The notes beneath the pieces are model-generated. The model ran no database searches, was not told the origin of the DNA, and saw nothing but the letters and a program-made list of their open reading frames with translations. A stretch of 41,036 nucleotides of DNA from an uncultured Bacteroidales bacterium (GTDB taxonomy: Bacteria; Bacteroidota; Bacteroidia; Bacteroidales; F082), in assembly GCA_900315175.1 (NCBI GenBank), contig OMYA01000014.1, forward strand, positions 1 through 41,036, given 5' to 3'. This document shows positions 29,601-37,645 of the stretch, one piece after another (within the stretch, counting starts at the first letter, position 1; each line of letters opens with the position of its first letter). The translations under genes were made by a program, and so were the position numbers.

Positions 29601-30827
29601 TTAAGGGATAAACAAACACGAATCGCCGTAACTGAGGAACCTGAAACCGTGTTCCAGCGCAAATTTGTAAGCCTCTTTCCATCTTTCACCAATTAATGCT
29701 GATACCAGCAACAAAAGCGTGCTTTTCGGCTGGTGGAAGTTGGTGATGAGCGCCTTTGTTATCATGATAGGGCAGGAGGGGGCTATCATCAGTGCTGTGG
29801 TGGCATGCAAAGCGTCGAGATGATGCATTTCCAGATATTTTAATATGGCTTCAAGACTTTCTTTTGCGGAAGGCAAAGCCGTTCTGTCCTGATACGGAAA
29901 CCATTGGTTCACATGGAGGTTGCGTTCTTCAAAACCTTGTTCGAGCAGCATCACTCCGATCCAGTACACCGACTCGATGGTTCGCATGCTGGTGGTGCCG
30001 ACTGGGATTATCGTCCTTCCTATGTTATCGTGCAGATGTTCAATGCATTGGCGTTTCACGATTATGGATTCTGAGTGCATCTCGTGTTCTCCTATGGTGT
30101 CTGTTGCCACTGGTCGGAACGTGCCGGCGCCGACGTGCAATGTCACTTCTTTTATGGTGTGTCCCTGCTCTTTCAGTTTGGCTATCAGCGGCTTGGTGAG
30201 ATGTAGCGATGCAGTCGGCGCCGCCACAGAACCCTCATATTTCGCGAACACGGTCTGATAGCGGTCCCTGTCGCTCGGCTCCGCCTCGCGATGCAGATAC
30301 GGCGGCAAGGGTATCTCGCCTGCGTTTTCAAGTACCTCCGCAAAACTGATATCTGCCGGCTCCCACGAGAATCGTACCACCGAATAAGCATCGTTTTTTT
30401 CGATACGTTCGGCTTTCAAGACCACATCTTTTCCTTTGATAGTCAACGGCATAGCCAGTTGGCCGTCCTTCCATCTTCTGGAGTTGCCCACCAGACAATG
30501 CCACTCCACCGGTGACCCTGCCGAGAATGCCAGCTGATAGTCACCGTTGCCGGTAATCGGCTCCAGACAGAAAATTTCAATGGCGGCACCGGAGTCTTTC
30601 ACAAACTGCAGACGCGCGCGGACGACCTTGGTCTCGTTGAACACCAAAACGGATTTCTCCGGAAGGTAACCGCCGATATTGCGAAAATGGTCTTCGCCTA
30701 TCTTATTGTTTTTCAACACTAAAAGCTTCGACGCATCACGCTCTGCCAGCGGATATTTTGCAATCCTCTCATCCGGCAGCGGGTAGTCGTACTCCGCGAT
30801 GTTTATATTCTGAACGTTCGAAATCAT
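29601..30827 (-). CDS. queA: tRNA preQ1(34) S-adenosylmethionine ribosyltransferase-isomerase
   Basis: 408 residues; QueA is usually ~340-410. It adds the epoxycyclopentane group to preQ1 in tRNA during queuosine synthesis. Motifs: YPLPDERIAKYPLAERDASK near the N-terminus, VFNETKVVRARL (~58-69), GEIPLPPYLHRE (~190), YQTVFAKYEGSVAAPTASLH (~208-227), VTLHVGAGTFRPV (~245) and LITNFHQPKSTLLLLVSALI (~365). Other queuosine genes are not nearby. It is the last minus-strand gene before the convergent polyprenyl synthase and lies downstream of the S4 gene, with an AT-rich repeat between them. Confidence 0.96.
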   Translation of the reverse strand: MISNVQNINIAEYDYPLPDERIAKYPLAERDASKLLVLKNNKIGEDHFRNIGGYLPEKSVLVFNETKVVRARLQFVKDSGAAIEIFCLEPITGNGDYQLAFSAGSPVEWHCLVGNSRRWKDGQLAMPLTIKGKDVVLKAERIEKNDAYSVVRFSWEPADISFAEVLENAGEIPLPPYLHREAEPSDRDRYQTVFAKYEGSVAAPTASLHLTKPLIAKLKEQGHTIKEVTLHVGAGTFRPVATDTIGEHEMHSESIIVKRQCIEHLHDNIGRTIIPVGTTSMRTIESVYWIGVMLLEQGFEERNLHVNQWFPYQDRTALPSAKESLEAILKYLEMHHLDALHATTALMIAPSCPIMITKALITNFHQPKSTLLLLVSALIGERWKEAYKFALEHGFRFLSYGDSCLFIP

Positions 30828-30856
30828 CGTAAAATGTCATTTTTTTTATTCTTAAC

Positions 30857-30991
30857 ATTAATTGTCATTAATTGTCCATTAATTATTCATTAATTTTTTC
30901 TTTCGACAAATCTCTGTTTTTCAATCTAAAATAATTAATGAAAAATTAATGATAAATTAGTGGTAATTAATGTTTAATAACGGTAATTAAT
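30857..30991. repeat. Helically phased ATTAAT array
   Basis: ATTAAT occurs at 30857, 30867, 30878, 30889, then 30934, 30945, (ATTAGT 30956), 30966 and 30986. Within each group the steps are 10-11 bases or twice that, so the words fall on one face of the helix. It fills the 170-base spacer between the S4 gene and queA. Confidence 0.75.
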
Positions 30992-30997
30992 GTTTAA

Positions 30998-31381
30998 TCA
31001 ATCTTCTCCTTTGAGTTTGTCGAGTATTCTGCGGTCTTTCTTTGTCGGGCGGCCGGCGCCTCTGTCGCGGTATTCGGCCTTGTAGGCGTGCATGAACTCG
31101 ATGCGCTCGTATTCTTCCGTCGGAGTTCTGTCAACGTAGATGTTCGGCACGTCTTTCGGCGAAACGCGGCTCTTCGGGATGCTGAGCACTTCGACGACTT
31201 TATGCAGCTGTCCGAGCTGTACGCCAATGACCTCGCCGATTTTTACGTCATGCGAAGGTTTCATCGAGACCTCGTTGACCTTCACCTTGCCGCCTTTGCA
31301 AGCATCAGCAGCCAGCGTCCTGGTCTTGAAAAGCCTCGCGCACCAAAGCCATTTGTCGATTCTTAATTCTTCGTTATCCAT
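30998..31381 (-). CDS. S4-domain RNA-binding protein (HslR-like)
   Basis: 127 residues. The S4 domain occupies the N-terminal ~65 residues: RIDKWLWCARLFKTRTLAAD, GGKVKVNE and KIGEVIGVQ. This matches HslR/Hsp15, which binds free 50S subunits carrying nascent chains. The C-terminus is basic (RDRGAGRPTKKDRR). ATG 31381. Upstream, 334 bases of repeats separate it from der; downstream lies queA. Confidence 0.9.
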   Translation of the reverse strand: MDNEELRIDKWLWCARLFKTRTLAADACKGGKVKVNEVSMKPSHDVKIGEVIGVQLGQLHKVVEVLSIPKSRVSPKDVPNIYVDRTPTEEYERIEFMHAYKAEYRDRGAGRPTKKDRRILDKLKGED

Positions 31382-31388
31382 ATTATTT

Positions 31389-31574
31389 TTCGGGTCGCCT
31401 TACGGCTCAAAATCTTTCAAAATCTTTTTAAAAATCTTTCAAAATATTCTTCCCCAATAATCCCAAAATCTCTCTTTTAACTTTTAACTCTTCACTCTCA
31501 ACTCTTAACTCTCAACTCTCAACCCTCAACTCTTATCTTATTCGGGTCGCCTTACGGCTCAAAATCTTTCAAAA
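31389..31574. repeat. GGTCGCCTTACGGCTC element plus 7-base array
   Basis: TTCGGGTCGCCTTACGGCTC followed by AAAATCTTTCAAAA occurs at about 31389 and again at 31541. Between them are CTTCCCCAATAATCCCAAAA and a 7-base array of AACTCTT/AACTCTC/AACCCTC units (31476-31537). A closely similar block is at 35127-35224. Together with the REP pair at 31586-31709 this explains the whole gene-free stretch 31382-31715. Confidence 0.8.
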
Positions 31575-31585
31575 CGTTCTTCCCT

Positions 31586-31709
31586 TGTCATTTCGAGCGA
31601 AACGAAATGGAGTCGAGAAATCTTTTGTATTCGTTAACAATCGAATAATTTCGTTAAACAAGGGTTTCTCCATTACGTTTCATTTCATTTCACTTCAGTC
31701 GAAATGACA
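31586..31709. repeat. REP-like inverted pair, 124 bases, downstream of der
   Basis: TGTCATTTCGAGCGAAACGA...GAGTCGAGAAATC on the left and GGGTTTCTCCATTACGTTTC...CAGTCGAAATGACA on the right. Exactly as long as the copy on the other side of der (33039-33162), but with a different centre. It ends 6 bases from the der stop codon. Confidence 0.9.
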
Positions 31710-31715
31710 AATTGG

Positions 31716-33023
31716 CTATTTCTCTCTGAAGAACAGCTGTATCGGCACTCCGTGGAAGTCCCAGATGCTCCTGATTTTGTTCTCCAGGAACCGTACATAG
31801 TTGTCCTTCACATCCTTGGGCAGGTTGCAGAAGAAGATAAACTGTGGGGTTGGGCTCTTCAGCTGTGTGATGTATTTTATCTTGAGATAACGTCCACGTG
31901 AAGCGATTTGCGGCGGCTGGCTGTTGATGATTTCGAGCATGGTGTCGTTCAGCTCGCGCACCGAGATCTTACGTTCGCGGTTTTCGTAGACTTTCTGTGC
32001 CATCTCAAGCACCTTGAACGTGCGCTGACGGTTGATTGCAGAGGTGAAGATGATAGGATAATCGACGAAAGGCGCGGTTTTCTCGCGAATCATGTTTTCG
32101 AAGGCGAGGTGTGTGTTGCTGTCTTTCTCCACCAAATCCCATTTGTTGACGACCAGAACCATGCCTTTTTTGTTTCTCTCGATGAGTCTCAAGATGTTCA
32201 TGTCCTGCGCGTCGAAGCCTTGTGTGGCGTCGATGATGAGGATTGCCACGTCGCATTCCTCGATGGCGCGGATGGAACGCATCACAGAGTAAAACTCGAT
32301 GTTCTCATACACCTTGCTCTTCTTGCGCAGACCGGCGGTGTCGACAAGCATGAAGTCCATGCCGAAAGCGTTGAAACGCGTGTTGTTGCTGTCTCTTGTG
32401 GTGCCAGCTATATCTGTCACGATGTTTCTCTCCTGGCCAAGGAATGCGTTTATCATCGACGATTTTCCGACGTTAGGACGCCCCACCACTGCGAATCTTG
32501 GCAGATCCGAATAGTCTTCAGTGGTGTCGTTGGGCAGATATTTCACCACCTCGTCGAGAAGCTCGCCTGTGCCTGTGCCTGTCATGGCTGAGAAAGGATA
32601 AATCTCACCCAAGCCGAGGGCATAGAACTCCGCTGCCTCGCCGAACTTGCTCGGGATGTCGGTCTTGTTCACGCCGAGAAGCACTTTTTTCTTGCACTTG
32701 CGAAGAATCAACGCCACGTCTTCGTCCAAGACATGCACTCCCGCCTGTCCGTCGACCACAAAGATGATGACATCAGCCTCATCGATAGCCAAGTCGACTT
32801 GTTTCCTAATCTCTTCCTCAAAGATATCATCTGATCCGACCACATAACCGCCTGTGTCGATGACGGTGAACGACTTACCGTTCCAGTCGCTGTGTCCGTA
32901 ATGGCGGTCGCGTGTCACGCCGCTGCTTTCTTCCACAATCGCCTGGCGTTTCTGCACCAAACGGTTAAACAACGTCGACTTTCCGACGTTTGGTCTTCCA
33001 ACTATTGCTACAATATTACTCAT
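31716..33023 (-). CDS. der: Ribosome biogenesis GTPase Der
   Basis: 435 residues from ATG 33023 (MSNIVAIVGRPNVGKSTLFN); seven codons of open frame upstream run into a repeat and are excluded. Two tandem GTPase domains: G1 GRPNVGKS at ~8, DTGG (~59), NKTD (~119); then second G1 GRPNVGKSS (~178), DTAG (~225) and NKWD (~290). The KH-like C-terminal domain is ~345-435 (QPPQIASRGRYLKIKYITQL). It binds the 50S subunit and is essential in most bacteria. It is flanked on both sides by 124-base palindromic repeats and lies next to era, another ribosome GTPase. Confidence 0.97.
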   Translation of the reverse strand: MSNIVAIVGRPNVGKSTLFNRLVQKRQAIVEESSGVTRDRHYGHSDWNGKSFTVIDTGGYVVGSDDIFEEEIRKQVDLAIDEADVIIFVVDGQAGVHVLDEDVALILRKCKKKVLLGVNKTDIPSKFGEAAEFYALGLGEIYPFSAMTGTGTGELLDEVVKYLPNDTTEDYSDLPRFAVVGRPNVGKSSMINAFLGQERNIVTDIAGTTRDSNNTRFNAFGMDFMLVDTAGLRKKSKVYENIEFYSVMRSIRAIEECDVAILIIDATQGFDAQDMNILRLIERNKKGMVLVVNKWDLVEKDSNTHLAFENMIREKTAPFVDYPIIFTSAINRQRTFKVLEMAQKVYENRERKISVRELNDTMLEIINSQPPQIASRGRYLKIKYITQLKSPTPQFIFFCNLPKDVKDNYVRFLENKIRSIWDFHGVPIQLFFREK

Positions 33024-33038
33024 ATTTATTATTTGTTT

Positions 33039-33162
33039 TGTCATTTCGAGCGAAACGTAACGAAGTGAAGTGTAGTCGAGAAATCCTTTTTTAACGTAAA
33101 TGATTGAATGATTTCGAATAACAATGATTTCTCCATTCCGCTTCGCTTCAGTCGAAATGACA
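33039..33162. repeat. REP-like inverted pair, 124 bases, between era and der
   Basis: TGTCATTTCGAGCGAAACGT...TAGTCGAGAAATC and GATTTCTCCATTCCGCTTCG...CAGTCGAAATGACA, head to head. It lies within the era-der transcript, so the mRNA would carry a long hairpin between the two genes; era's stop is 10 bases away. Confidence 0.9.
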
Positions 33163-33171
33163 AGTGATTAT

Positions 33172-34053
33172 TTACGCCTCATATCCAAAATGTTTCAATT
33201 CTTCTTCATTATCACGCCAGTCTTTGTCGACTTTCACTCTCAGATCCAGGAAAATCTTCTTTCCGGTGAACTCTTCGATGTCGGCTCTCGACTGAATTCC
33301 CACTTTCTTGATGGCGGCGCCGCCCTTACCTATTAATATAGCCTTCTGCGACTCGCGTGAGGCGAAAATCGTCGCCTTGATGTTGATGAGCTTCGCACTT
33401 TCTTCGTAAGCATCGACGACAACCTCAACGGAATAAGGGATTTCCTGCTGATAATTCAGCAAAATTTTCTCTCTGATGATTTCCGTCACGAAAAATCGCA
33501 TCGAGCGGTCGGTGAGCTCGTCTTTCGGGAAGTAAGGCGGACACACTGGCAGTTTCTCGATGATGCTCTCAAACACGAACTGGATGTTGGCCTGATGCAT
33601 CGCCGAGATAGGGAACACCGTGGCTGTCGGGAGCGCGTTCCTCCAGAACTCGACGGCTTTTTCCACGTCTTCCTGGTTCGAAAGGTCGATTTTATTCAAC
33701 AAAACGAACACCGGGACCTCCATTTTCTTGATGCGTTCCACCGTCTCCTCGTCGATTTTTTTGTCGGTGATGTCGACCACATACAGTATCAAGTCGGCGT
33801 CGATAAACGCCACGTTGATGTACTGATTCATGATTTCGTGCATCTTGTAGGCTGGATTTTTGATGATTCCAGGGGTGTCGGAGAACACTATCTGGAAGTC
33901 ATCGCCGTTCACGATGCCCAAAATGCGATGTCGGGTGGTCTGTGCCTTCGATGTGATGATGCTTATTTTCTCGCCCACCAAATCGTTCATAAGCGTTGAT
34001 TTTCCGACGTTTGGCTTGCCAATTATGTTGACGTAACCTGCTTTATGATCCAT
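33172..34053 (-). CDS. era: GTPase Era
   Basis: 293 residues. GTPase domain: G1 GKPNVGKST (~12-20), switch region TTRHRILGIV, DTPG (~60), NKID (~122), SAM at ~152. The C-terminal KH domain has the GxxG loop in AILIGKGGAAIKKVG (~240-254) and ends DWRDNEEELKHFGYEA. It binds the 3' end of 16S rRNA for 30S assembly. ATG 34053. It is divergent from the initiator tRNA gene, 80 bases away. Confidence 0.97.
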   Translation of the reverse strand: MDHKAGYVNIIGKPNVGKSTLMNDLVGEKISIITSKAQTTRHRILGIVNGDDFQIVFSDTPGIIKNPAYKMHEIMNQYINVAFIDADLILYVVDITDKKIDEETVERIKKMEVPVFVLLNKIDLSNQEDVEKAVEFWRNALPTATVFPISAMHQANIQFVFESIIEKLPVCPPYFPKDELTDRSMRFFVTEIIREKILLNYQQEIPYSVEVVVDAYEESAKLINIKATIFASRESQKAILIGKGGAAIKKVGIQSRADIEEFTGKKIFLDLRVKVDKDWRDNEEELKHFGYEA

Positions 34054-34089
34054 ATTTTAAAAATATTTCAAATTTTTTTCAAAAAACAC

Positions 34090-34121
34090 TTGACACGAGT
34101 GCGAAAATGTTGTATTTTTGC
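34090..34121 (+). promoter_or_regulatory. Promoter of tRNA-fMet
   Basis: TTG at 34090-34092 and TATTTTTG at 34113-34120, spacer 20. The predicted transcript starts about 10 bases before the mature tRNA 5' end. Confidence 0.8.
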
Positions 34122-34135
34122 AGCCCAATTCACGA

Positions 34136-34209
<74 letters not shown>

Positions 34210-34211
34210 CT

Positions 34212-34240
34212 AAAGGAGGTCAAAGGGCCTCCTTTTTTTA
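34212..34240 (+). terminator. tRNA terminator
   Basis: AAAGGAGG (34212-34219) pairs with CCTCCTTT (34228-34235), followed by a T-run to 34239. It overlaps the stop codon of the convergent Omp28-like gene and could also serve it. Confidence 0.9.
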
Positions 34241-35089
34241 TTTTATCTTCGTCTCAGCAGCCATCAGCACCTCTTTGGTGTCGTTGTCGGTGATGAATGC
34301 CACGATATAGAACTGATCTGGGTTATAGTCATCGTTTAAGATGAACTTCATATTTGTGATGAAGTTCTGTCCTGCATTGATGATATCAGAGCTGCTCAAC
34401 AGTCTGCCCCATGTCTGTCCGTCGGCAGTGCCTCTGAAGACATGACGGTGCATATAAGCGGTGTCAATGCCTGTCGGCGTCACCTGTTTGCCAAGAATGT
34501 TGTCCTCCATCAGACAGGTGGTGAGTCGGATGTCGGCTCCTTCAAACTTTTGCAGGAACTTTGAGTGGATGCTGACCTTCAGCTCTCGTGTGGCATCGTC
34601 GAACTCGGTCTTGACGATAAGTCTTATCGGCGCTGGTGAGTCCATGTAGCTGCTCACTGCTGTCGCCCATTGTGCCGAACCGAGAACGCCTCCTGTGCGG
34701 TTCACAAGACCGTTAGGATATGCTGCGATGTTGAATGTGTTATTCCATTCGTTGCCGTCGTCGGTCCTGAAATCCGGGAAACCGCCTGCAGGATTCTGCA
34801 AAGCTCCCTTAGGATGCACGCCTAACACCACAAGATGCCCCTCGTACTGCTCCTGAAGCTGAAGCGCCAAAGCGCCGGCCTCCGGACAGTTGTTGCATTT
34901 CACGCCGGTGTAGTCTTCCAATAGCGTCACCATCTTGCCATCGAAATTGATGGTGTCAGCTGCCACCAACGGAATGGTGTCGCTTTCAGTCACTATTGAT
35001 TCGACGATATACGGCTCTTTTAATTTATCACACGACATCATTCCTAAAACGACTGCCGCTGTTGTTAAAATCAAAGAAAATCTTTTCAT
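34238..35089 (-). CDS. Omp28-like outer-membrane lipoprotein
   Basis: 283 residues. SPII signal with lipobox GMMSC (Cys20). A thioredoxin-like segment begins at VTLLEDYTGVKCNNCPEAGA (CxxC-type CNNC, ~64-67), then LVVLGVHPKGALQ and AYPNGLVNR (a cis-Pro-like position). The C-terminal ~130 residues are beta-rich (RLIVKTEFDDATRELKVSIH). This fits the Omp28/PF11551 group of Bacteroidota surface proteins. It is downstream of a DUF6029-like gene and a TlpA-like gene, forming an envelope redox/surface cluster, but with a 138-base repeat-filled gap before it. Function unknown. Confidence 0.85.
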   Translation of the reverse strand: MKRFSLILTTAAVVLGMMSCDKLKEPYIVESIVTESDTIPLVAADTINFDGKMVTLLEDYTGVKCNNCPEAGALALQLQEQYEGHLVVLGVHPKGALQNPAGGFPDFRTDDGNEWNNTFNIAAYPNGLVNRTGGVLGSAQWATAVSSYMDSPAPIRLIVKTEFDDATRELKVSIHSKFLQKFEGADIRLTTCLMEDNILGKQVTPTGIDTAYMHRHVFRGTADGQTWGRLLSSSDIINAGQNFITNMKFILNDDYNPDQFYIVAFITDNDTKEVLMAAETKIK

Positions 35090-35126
35090 TTTTTTCTATT
35101 TTTATTTTCTATTCTTTTTTTCGGTC

Positions 35127-35224
35127 GCCTTACGGCTCAAAATCTTCTTCCCCAATAATCCCCAAACCTCTCTTTTAACTTTTAACTTTTAACTCTTAAC
35201 TCTCAACTCTTAACTCTCAACTCT
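35127..35224. repeat. GGTCGCCTTACGGCTC element plus 7-base array, second locus
   Basis: CGGTCGCCTTACGGCTCAAA followed by ATCTTCTTCCCCAATAATCC and then AACTTTT/AACTCTT/AACTCTC units up to the stop of the DUF6029-like gene. It is a shorter version of the 31389-31537 block, lacking the internal CAAAATCTTT duplication. Confidence 0.8.
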
Positions 35225-35227
35225 TAC

Positions 35228-36979
35228 CTAAAAGGATGTTGTAACCGTTAGCGATAAACCACTTGATGCCGGCACTGTGCGGCAGACACCTCCCACGCAT
35301 ACCAAGCCCTCGCTCTGACGGCCGCCGCTGATGGCGATACGCGTCTGGTCTTTGATGTAGCCGAACGACCCTGTGATGTAATGGTCGCGGTTGTCGGCGA
35401 TAGGGTTGCCGTAGTTGTATTTGTCAGCGACACTCACAAACCACTTCGGGGCGATGGTGTATTCCAAAAGGAAGGCGAACCAGTTGCCTCGTTTGGTGTA
35501 GTAAGACTCATGTCCCGGCTCGATGGTGTGGTTAGGACCGATATTGTCCCACATGTGCTGTAACTCCAGGCGGATGCTGTTGTTTCTGTTGATTTTATAA
35601 ATCGCCTCGCCGAAAGCTATGTTGGCCTCGACAGCCTCTGCGCCAGGGTGGTTCTCGATGGTCTCCATGTCGTAATACAGGTTGATGTACATCAGGGTGA
35701 GATGCCATTTGGCGCTGATTTTCTTCTCAATCTCGAAATTCAAGTCACGATAGAACATGCGGTCGCCGACAGCGAAGAAATCTGATTTGTAGCCCTTTGT
35801 TCCCGGCTGGTTGAGCATGTTCACGCCGTTAACGTTGATGGAGTCGCGTTTGATGTCGTTTACCTGGCTGTAGTTGAATGCCAGCTTGGTGCCGTATTTT
35901 CCGCCGAGGACGGTCTTCTTCGGGATGGTGTAGTTCACCTGGAACTGTATCCCCATCTCGCCCAGCGGCTGCGTGGCGTATGAGAACATCGAAGGAAGGC
36001 TGTGCGTATGCGTATAATTCAAAGGCGGGATGAACCCGATGTCGAGGTCGTTCTGGGTGGCGAGTCGGTTTGACTTGAAACTCATGTTGTCGACGCGTTT
36101 CACCTGCAGCACCATGCCCAGTCCTTTCTGTGAATAGGCCAATGATGCCAGCAGCTCCTGGCCATCCTTATAAATATAATTGTTGAACTCCGACGGGTCG
36201 TTGATTTTGCGTGCATACTCTGTCGAGAAGGTGAAACGGCCGTATCCGAGGTTGAGTCTTCCGGAGTATGATGCCACGTTTTGTGGCATGACAAGTTCCT
36301 CTCCATTGACAAACAGGGTGCTGGCGTCTTCGTATTTGCTTACGAAGCTGGCTCCCACGGTGGCGCGGAACTTGCTGTTGTTCATCGAAGCGATGCTGCT
36401 GTTGAGGTCCCATTCGCCGTCAACGCCGCGCACCAGGCCTCTGTTTTCCGATGTGGGGACATTCTCACCGTATCCTGCCCAGTAAAAACGCTGTTTTCCG
36501 TAAAGTCCTTTGAGTGTCACGCCTTCCCAAGGATGATACACGGCACGGATGCCTCTCAAGGCATTGTCGAAGCCGAGGGTCCATTCCTCATAGCTGCGGA
36601 AAACCAAGCCGTTGCCAAACTGGTCGTAGATGTCGCCCACGGTCACTCCGATGGTGCCGTCGTCGTAAGTGGCGAAATAGTTGGCGATACCCATGCCCTT
36701 GACTCTGCTGTCGAAGCCCGACATCGGAGTGGTCTGATATGCCTCAAAACGGAATCCCGCAGTGAAGTTGCCAAGCTGATACTGCAGCTTGCCGAAACCG
36801 TAGGCGCCGAACTCCTCACCGTTGATGTCCTCCTTGGTGATGCCGATGCCGTTGTCTTCCCAATAGTAGTTGCCGTCCATCTGGAAACTCCCGCTGACCT
36901 TCGATTTCTTCAGGAAATCCTGGCCATATACAGCGGTGACTCCGAGTACGAGGACTATTAATAATGATAATTTTTTCAT
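35228..36979 (-). CDS. DUF6029-like outer-membrane protein
   Basis: 583 residues from MKKLSLLIVLVLGVTAVYGQ (signal peptide ~1-20). The frame stays open 27 codons upstream, but that part is a translated REP arm (VISTEAKRSGEIS), so it is excluded. The body is alternating beta-strand sequence with aromatic ends (GAYGFGKLQYQLGNFTAGFR, KWHLTLMYINLYYDMETIEN) and ends in LSLTVTTSF, an outer-membrane beta-barrel type end with terminal Phe. It resembles the Bacteroidales DUF6029 family, of unknown function. Neighbours are a TlpA-like thioredoxin upstream and an Omp28-like lipoprotein downstream; the trio may share an envelope role. Confidence 0.8.
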   Translation of the reverse strand: MKKLSLLIVLVLGVTAVYGQDFLKKSKVSGSFQMDGNYYWEDNGIGITKEDINGEEFGAYGFGKLQYQLGNFTAGFRFEAYQTTPMSGFDSRVKGMGIANYFATYDDGTIGVTVGDIYDQFGNGLVFRSYEEWTLGFDNALRGIRAVYHPWEGVTLKGLYGKQRFYWAGYGENVPTSENRGLVRGVDGEWDLNSSIASMNNSKFRATVGASFVSKYEDASTLFVNGEELVMPQNVASYSGRLNLGYGRFTFSTEYARKINDPSEFNNYIYKDGQELLASLAYSQKGLGMVLQVKRVDNMSFKSNRLATQNDLDIGFIPPLNYTHTHSLPSMFSYATQPLGEMGIQFQVNYTIPKKTVLGGKYGTKLAFNYSQVNDIKRDSINVNGVNMLNQPGTKGYKSDFFAVGDRMFYRDLNFEIEKKISAKWHLTLMYINLYYDMETIENHPGAEAVEANIAFGEAIYKINRNNSIRLELQHMWDNIGPNHTIEPGHESYYTKRGNWFAFLLEYTIAPKWFVSVADKYNYGNPIADNRDHYITGSFGYIKDQTRIAISGGRQSEGLVCVGGVCRTVPASSGLSLTVTTSF

Positions 36980-36998
36980 GTTTGATTCTTTTATTCGT

Positions 36999-37035
36999 GA
37001 GATTTCTCCACTCCGCTTCGCTTCGGTCGAAATGA
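36999..37035. repeat. REP-like single arm
   Basis: GAGATTTCTCCACTCCGCTT followed by CGCTTCGGTCGAAATGACG, a solo arm 20 bases upstream of the DUF6029-like start codon. Confidence 0.8.
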
Positions 37036-37051
37036 CGATAGGAGAAACTTC

Positions 37052-37129
37052 TAACTTCAAACTTTAAACTTTAAACTTTAAACTTTTAACTCTTAACTCT
37101 TAACTCTCAACTCTTAACTCTTAACTCTA
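37052..37129. repeat. 7-base tandem array
   Basis: About eleven 7-base units, first AACTTTA/AACTTCA, then AACTCTT/AACTCTC, filling the gap between the TlpA-like and DUF6029-like genes up to the tlpA stop codon. Confidence 0.85.
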
Positions 37130-37131
37130 CA

Positions 37132-37626
37132 CTATTTAGAAATCTTAAGGATTTCCTGGTAAAGATCCTCTTCGCCACCATCGAGATAACCTGTGTGTTG
37201 CCACACTATCTTGCCGTCACCGTCGAAAAGGAAGGTGTGAGGCGGGTTGTTGACGTTCATGGCACGAGCCAGTTCCTTGTTCACATCGAGCAGAATCTCG
37301 AAAGGCCAGCCTTTGCCGTCGACGAAAGGCTTGATCTTTGCCGTCGAACGGGCGTCGTCGATAGAAACTGAGAAAATCTTCACGCCGGTTTCCTCTACCC
37401 AGTCGTCGTAGACGTCGGTGAGGGCGTTGTGCTCCTTAACGCACGGACCGCACCAGGTCGCCCAAAATGTCATAACAAACGGTTTGCCGTCGTTGCTCAA
37501 CTCAGCGATGTTGATGGATTGACCGTCAAGGTCTTTCAGTGTGATATTCGGCAAATCTGATTTGTTTTGGGCGTTCAAGCCGAAAAACATCAAGCCGAAA
37601 AGTAAAAATGCAAGAAATTTTTTCAT
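37132..37626 (-). CDS. TlpA/ResA-like thioredoxin-fold protein
   Basis: 164 residues from MKKFLAFLLFGLMFFGLNAQ (signal peptide, likely periplasmic); an alternative start nine codons upstream would overlap manA by eight bases and is less likely. Active site FWATWCGPCVKEH (WCGPC, ~61-65). LPNITLKDLDGQSINIAELS at the N-terminus and VNNPPHTFLFDGDGKIVWQH (cis-Pro) later are typical of the AhpC/TSA-TlpA group. Likely a thiol-disulfide reductant in the periplasm; its neighbour Omp28-like protein has a CNNC motif and could be a partner (inference). 19 bases after manA. Confidence 0.92.
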   Translation of the reverse strand: MKKFLAFLLFGLMFFGLNAQNKSDLPNITLKDLDGQSINIAELSNDGKPFVMTFWATWCGPCVKEHNALTDVYDDWVEETGVKIFSVSIDDARSTAKIKPFVDGKGWPFEILLDVNKELARAMNVNNPPHTFLFDGDGKIVWQHTGYLDGGEEDLYQEILKISK

Positions 37627-37645
37627 GATATAAATTTTTAAATGA

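Noticed and set aside
31476..31537. Regular short repeats that could suggest a CRISPR array
   Set aside because: Units are 7 bases with no unique spacers, and no cas genes are present. The same holds for the arrays at 10401, 35175 and 37052.
36980..37060. N-terminal extension of the DUF6029-like protein
   Set aside because: The extra 27 residues are a translated REP arm and precede a clear signal peptide at MKKLSLLIV.
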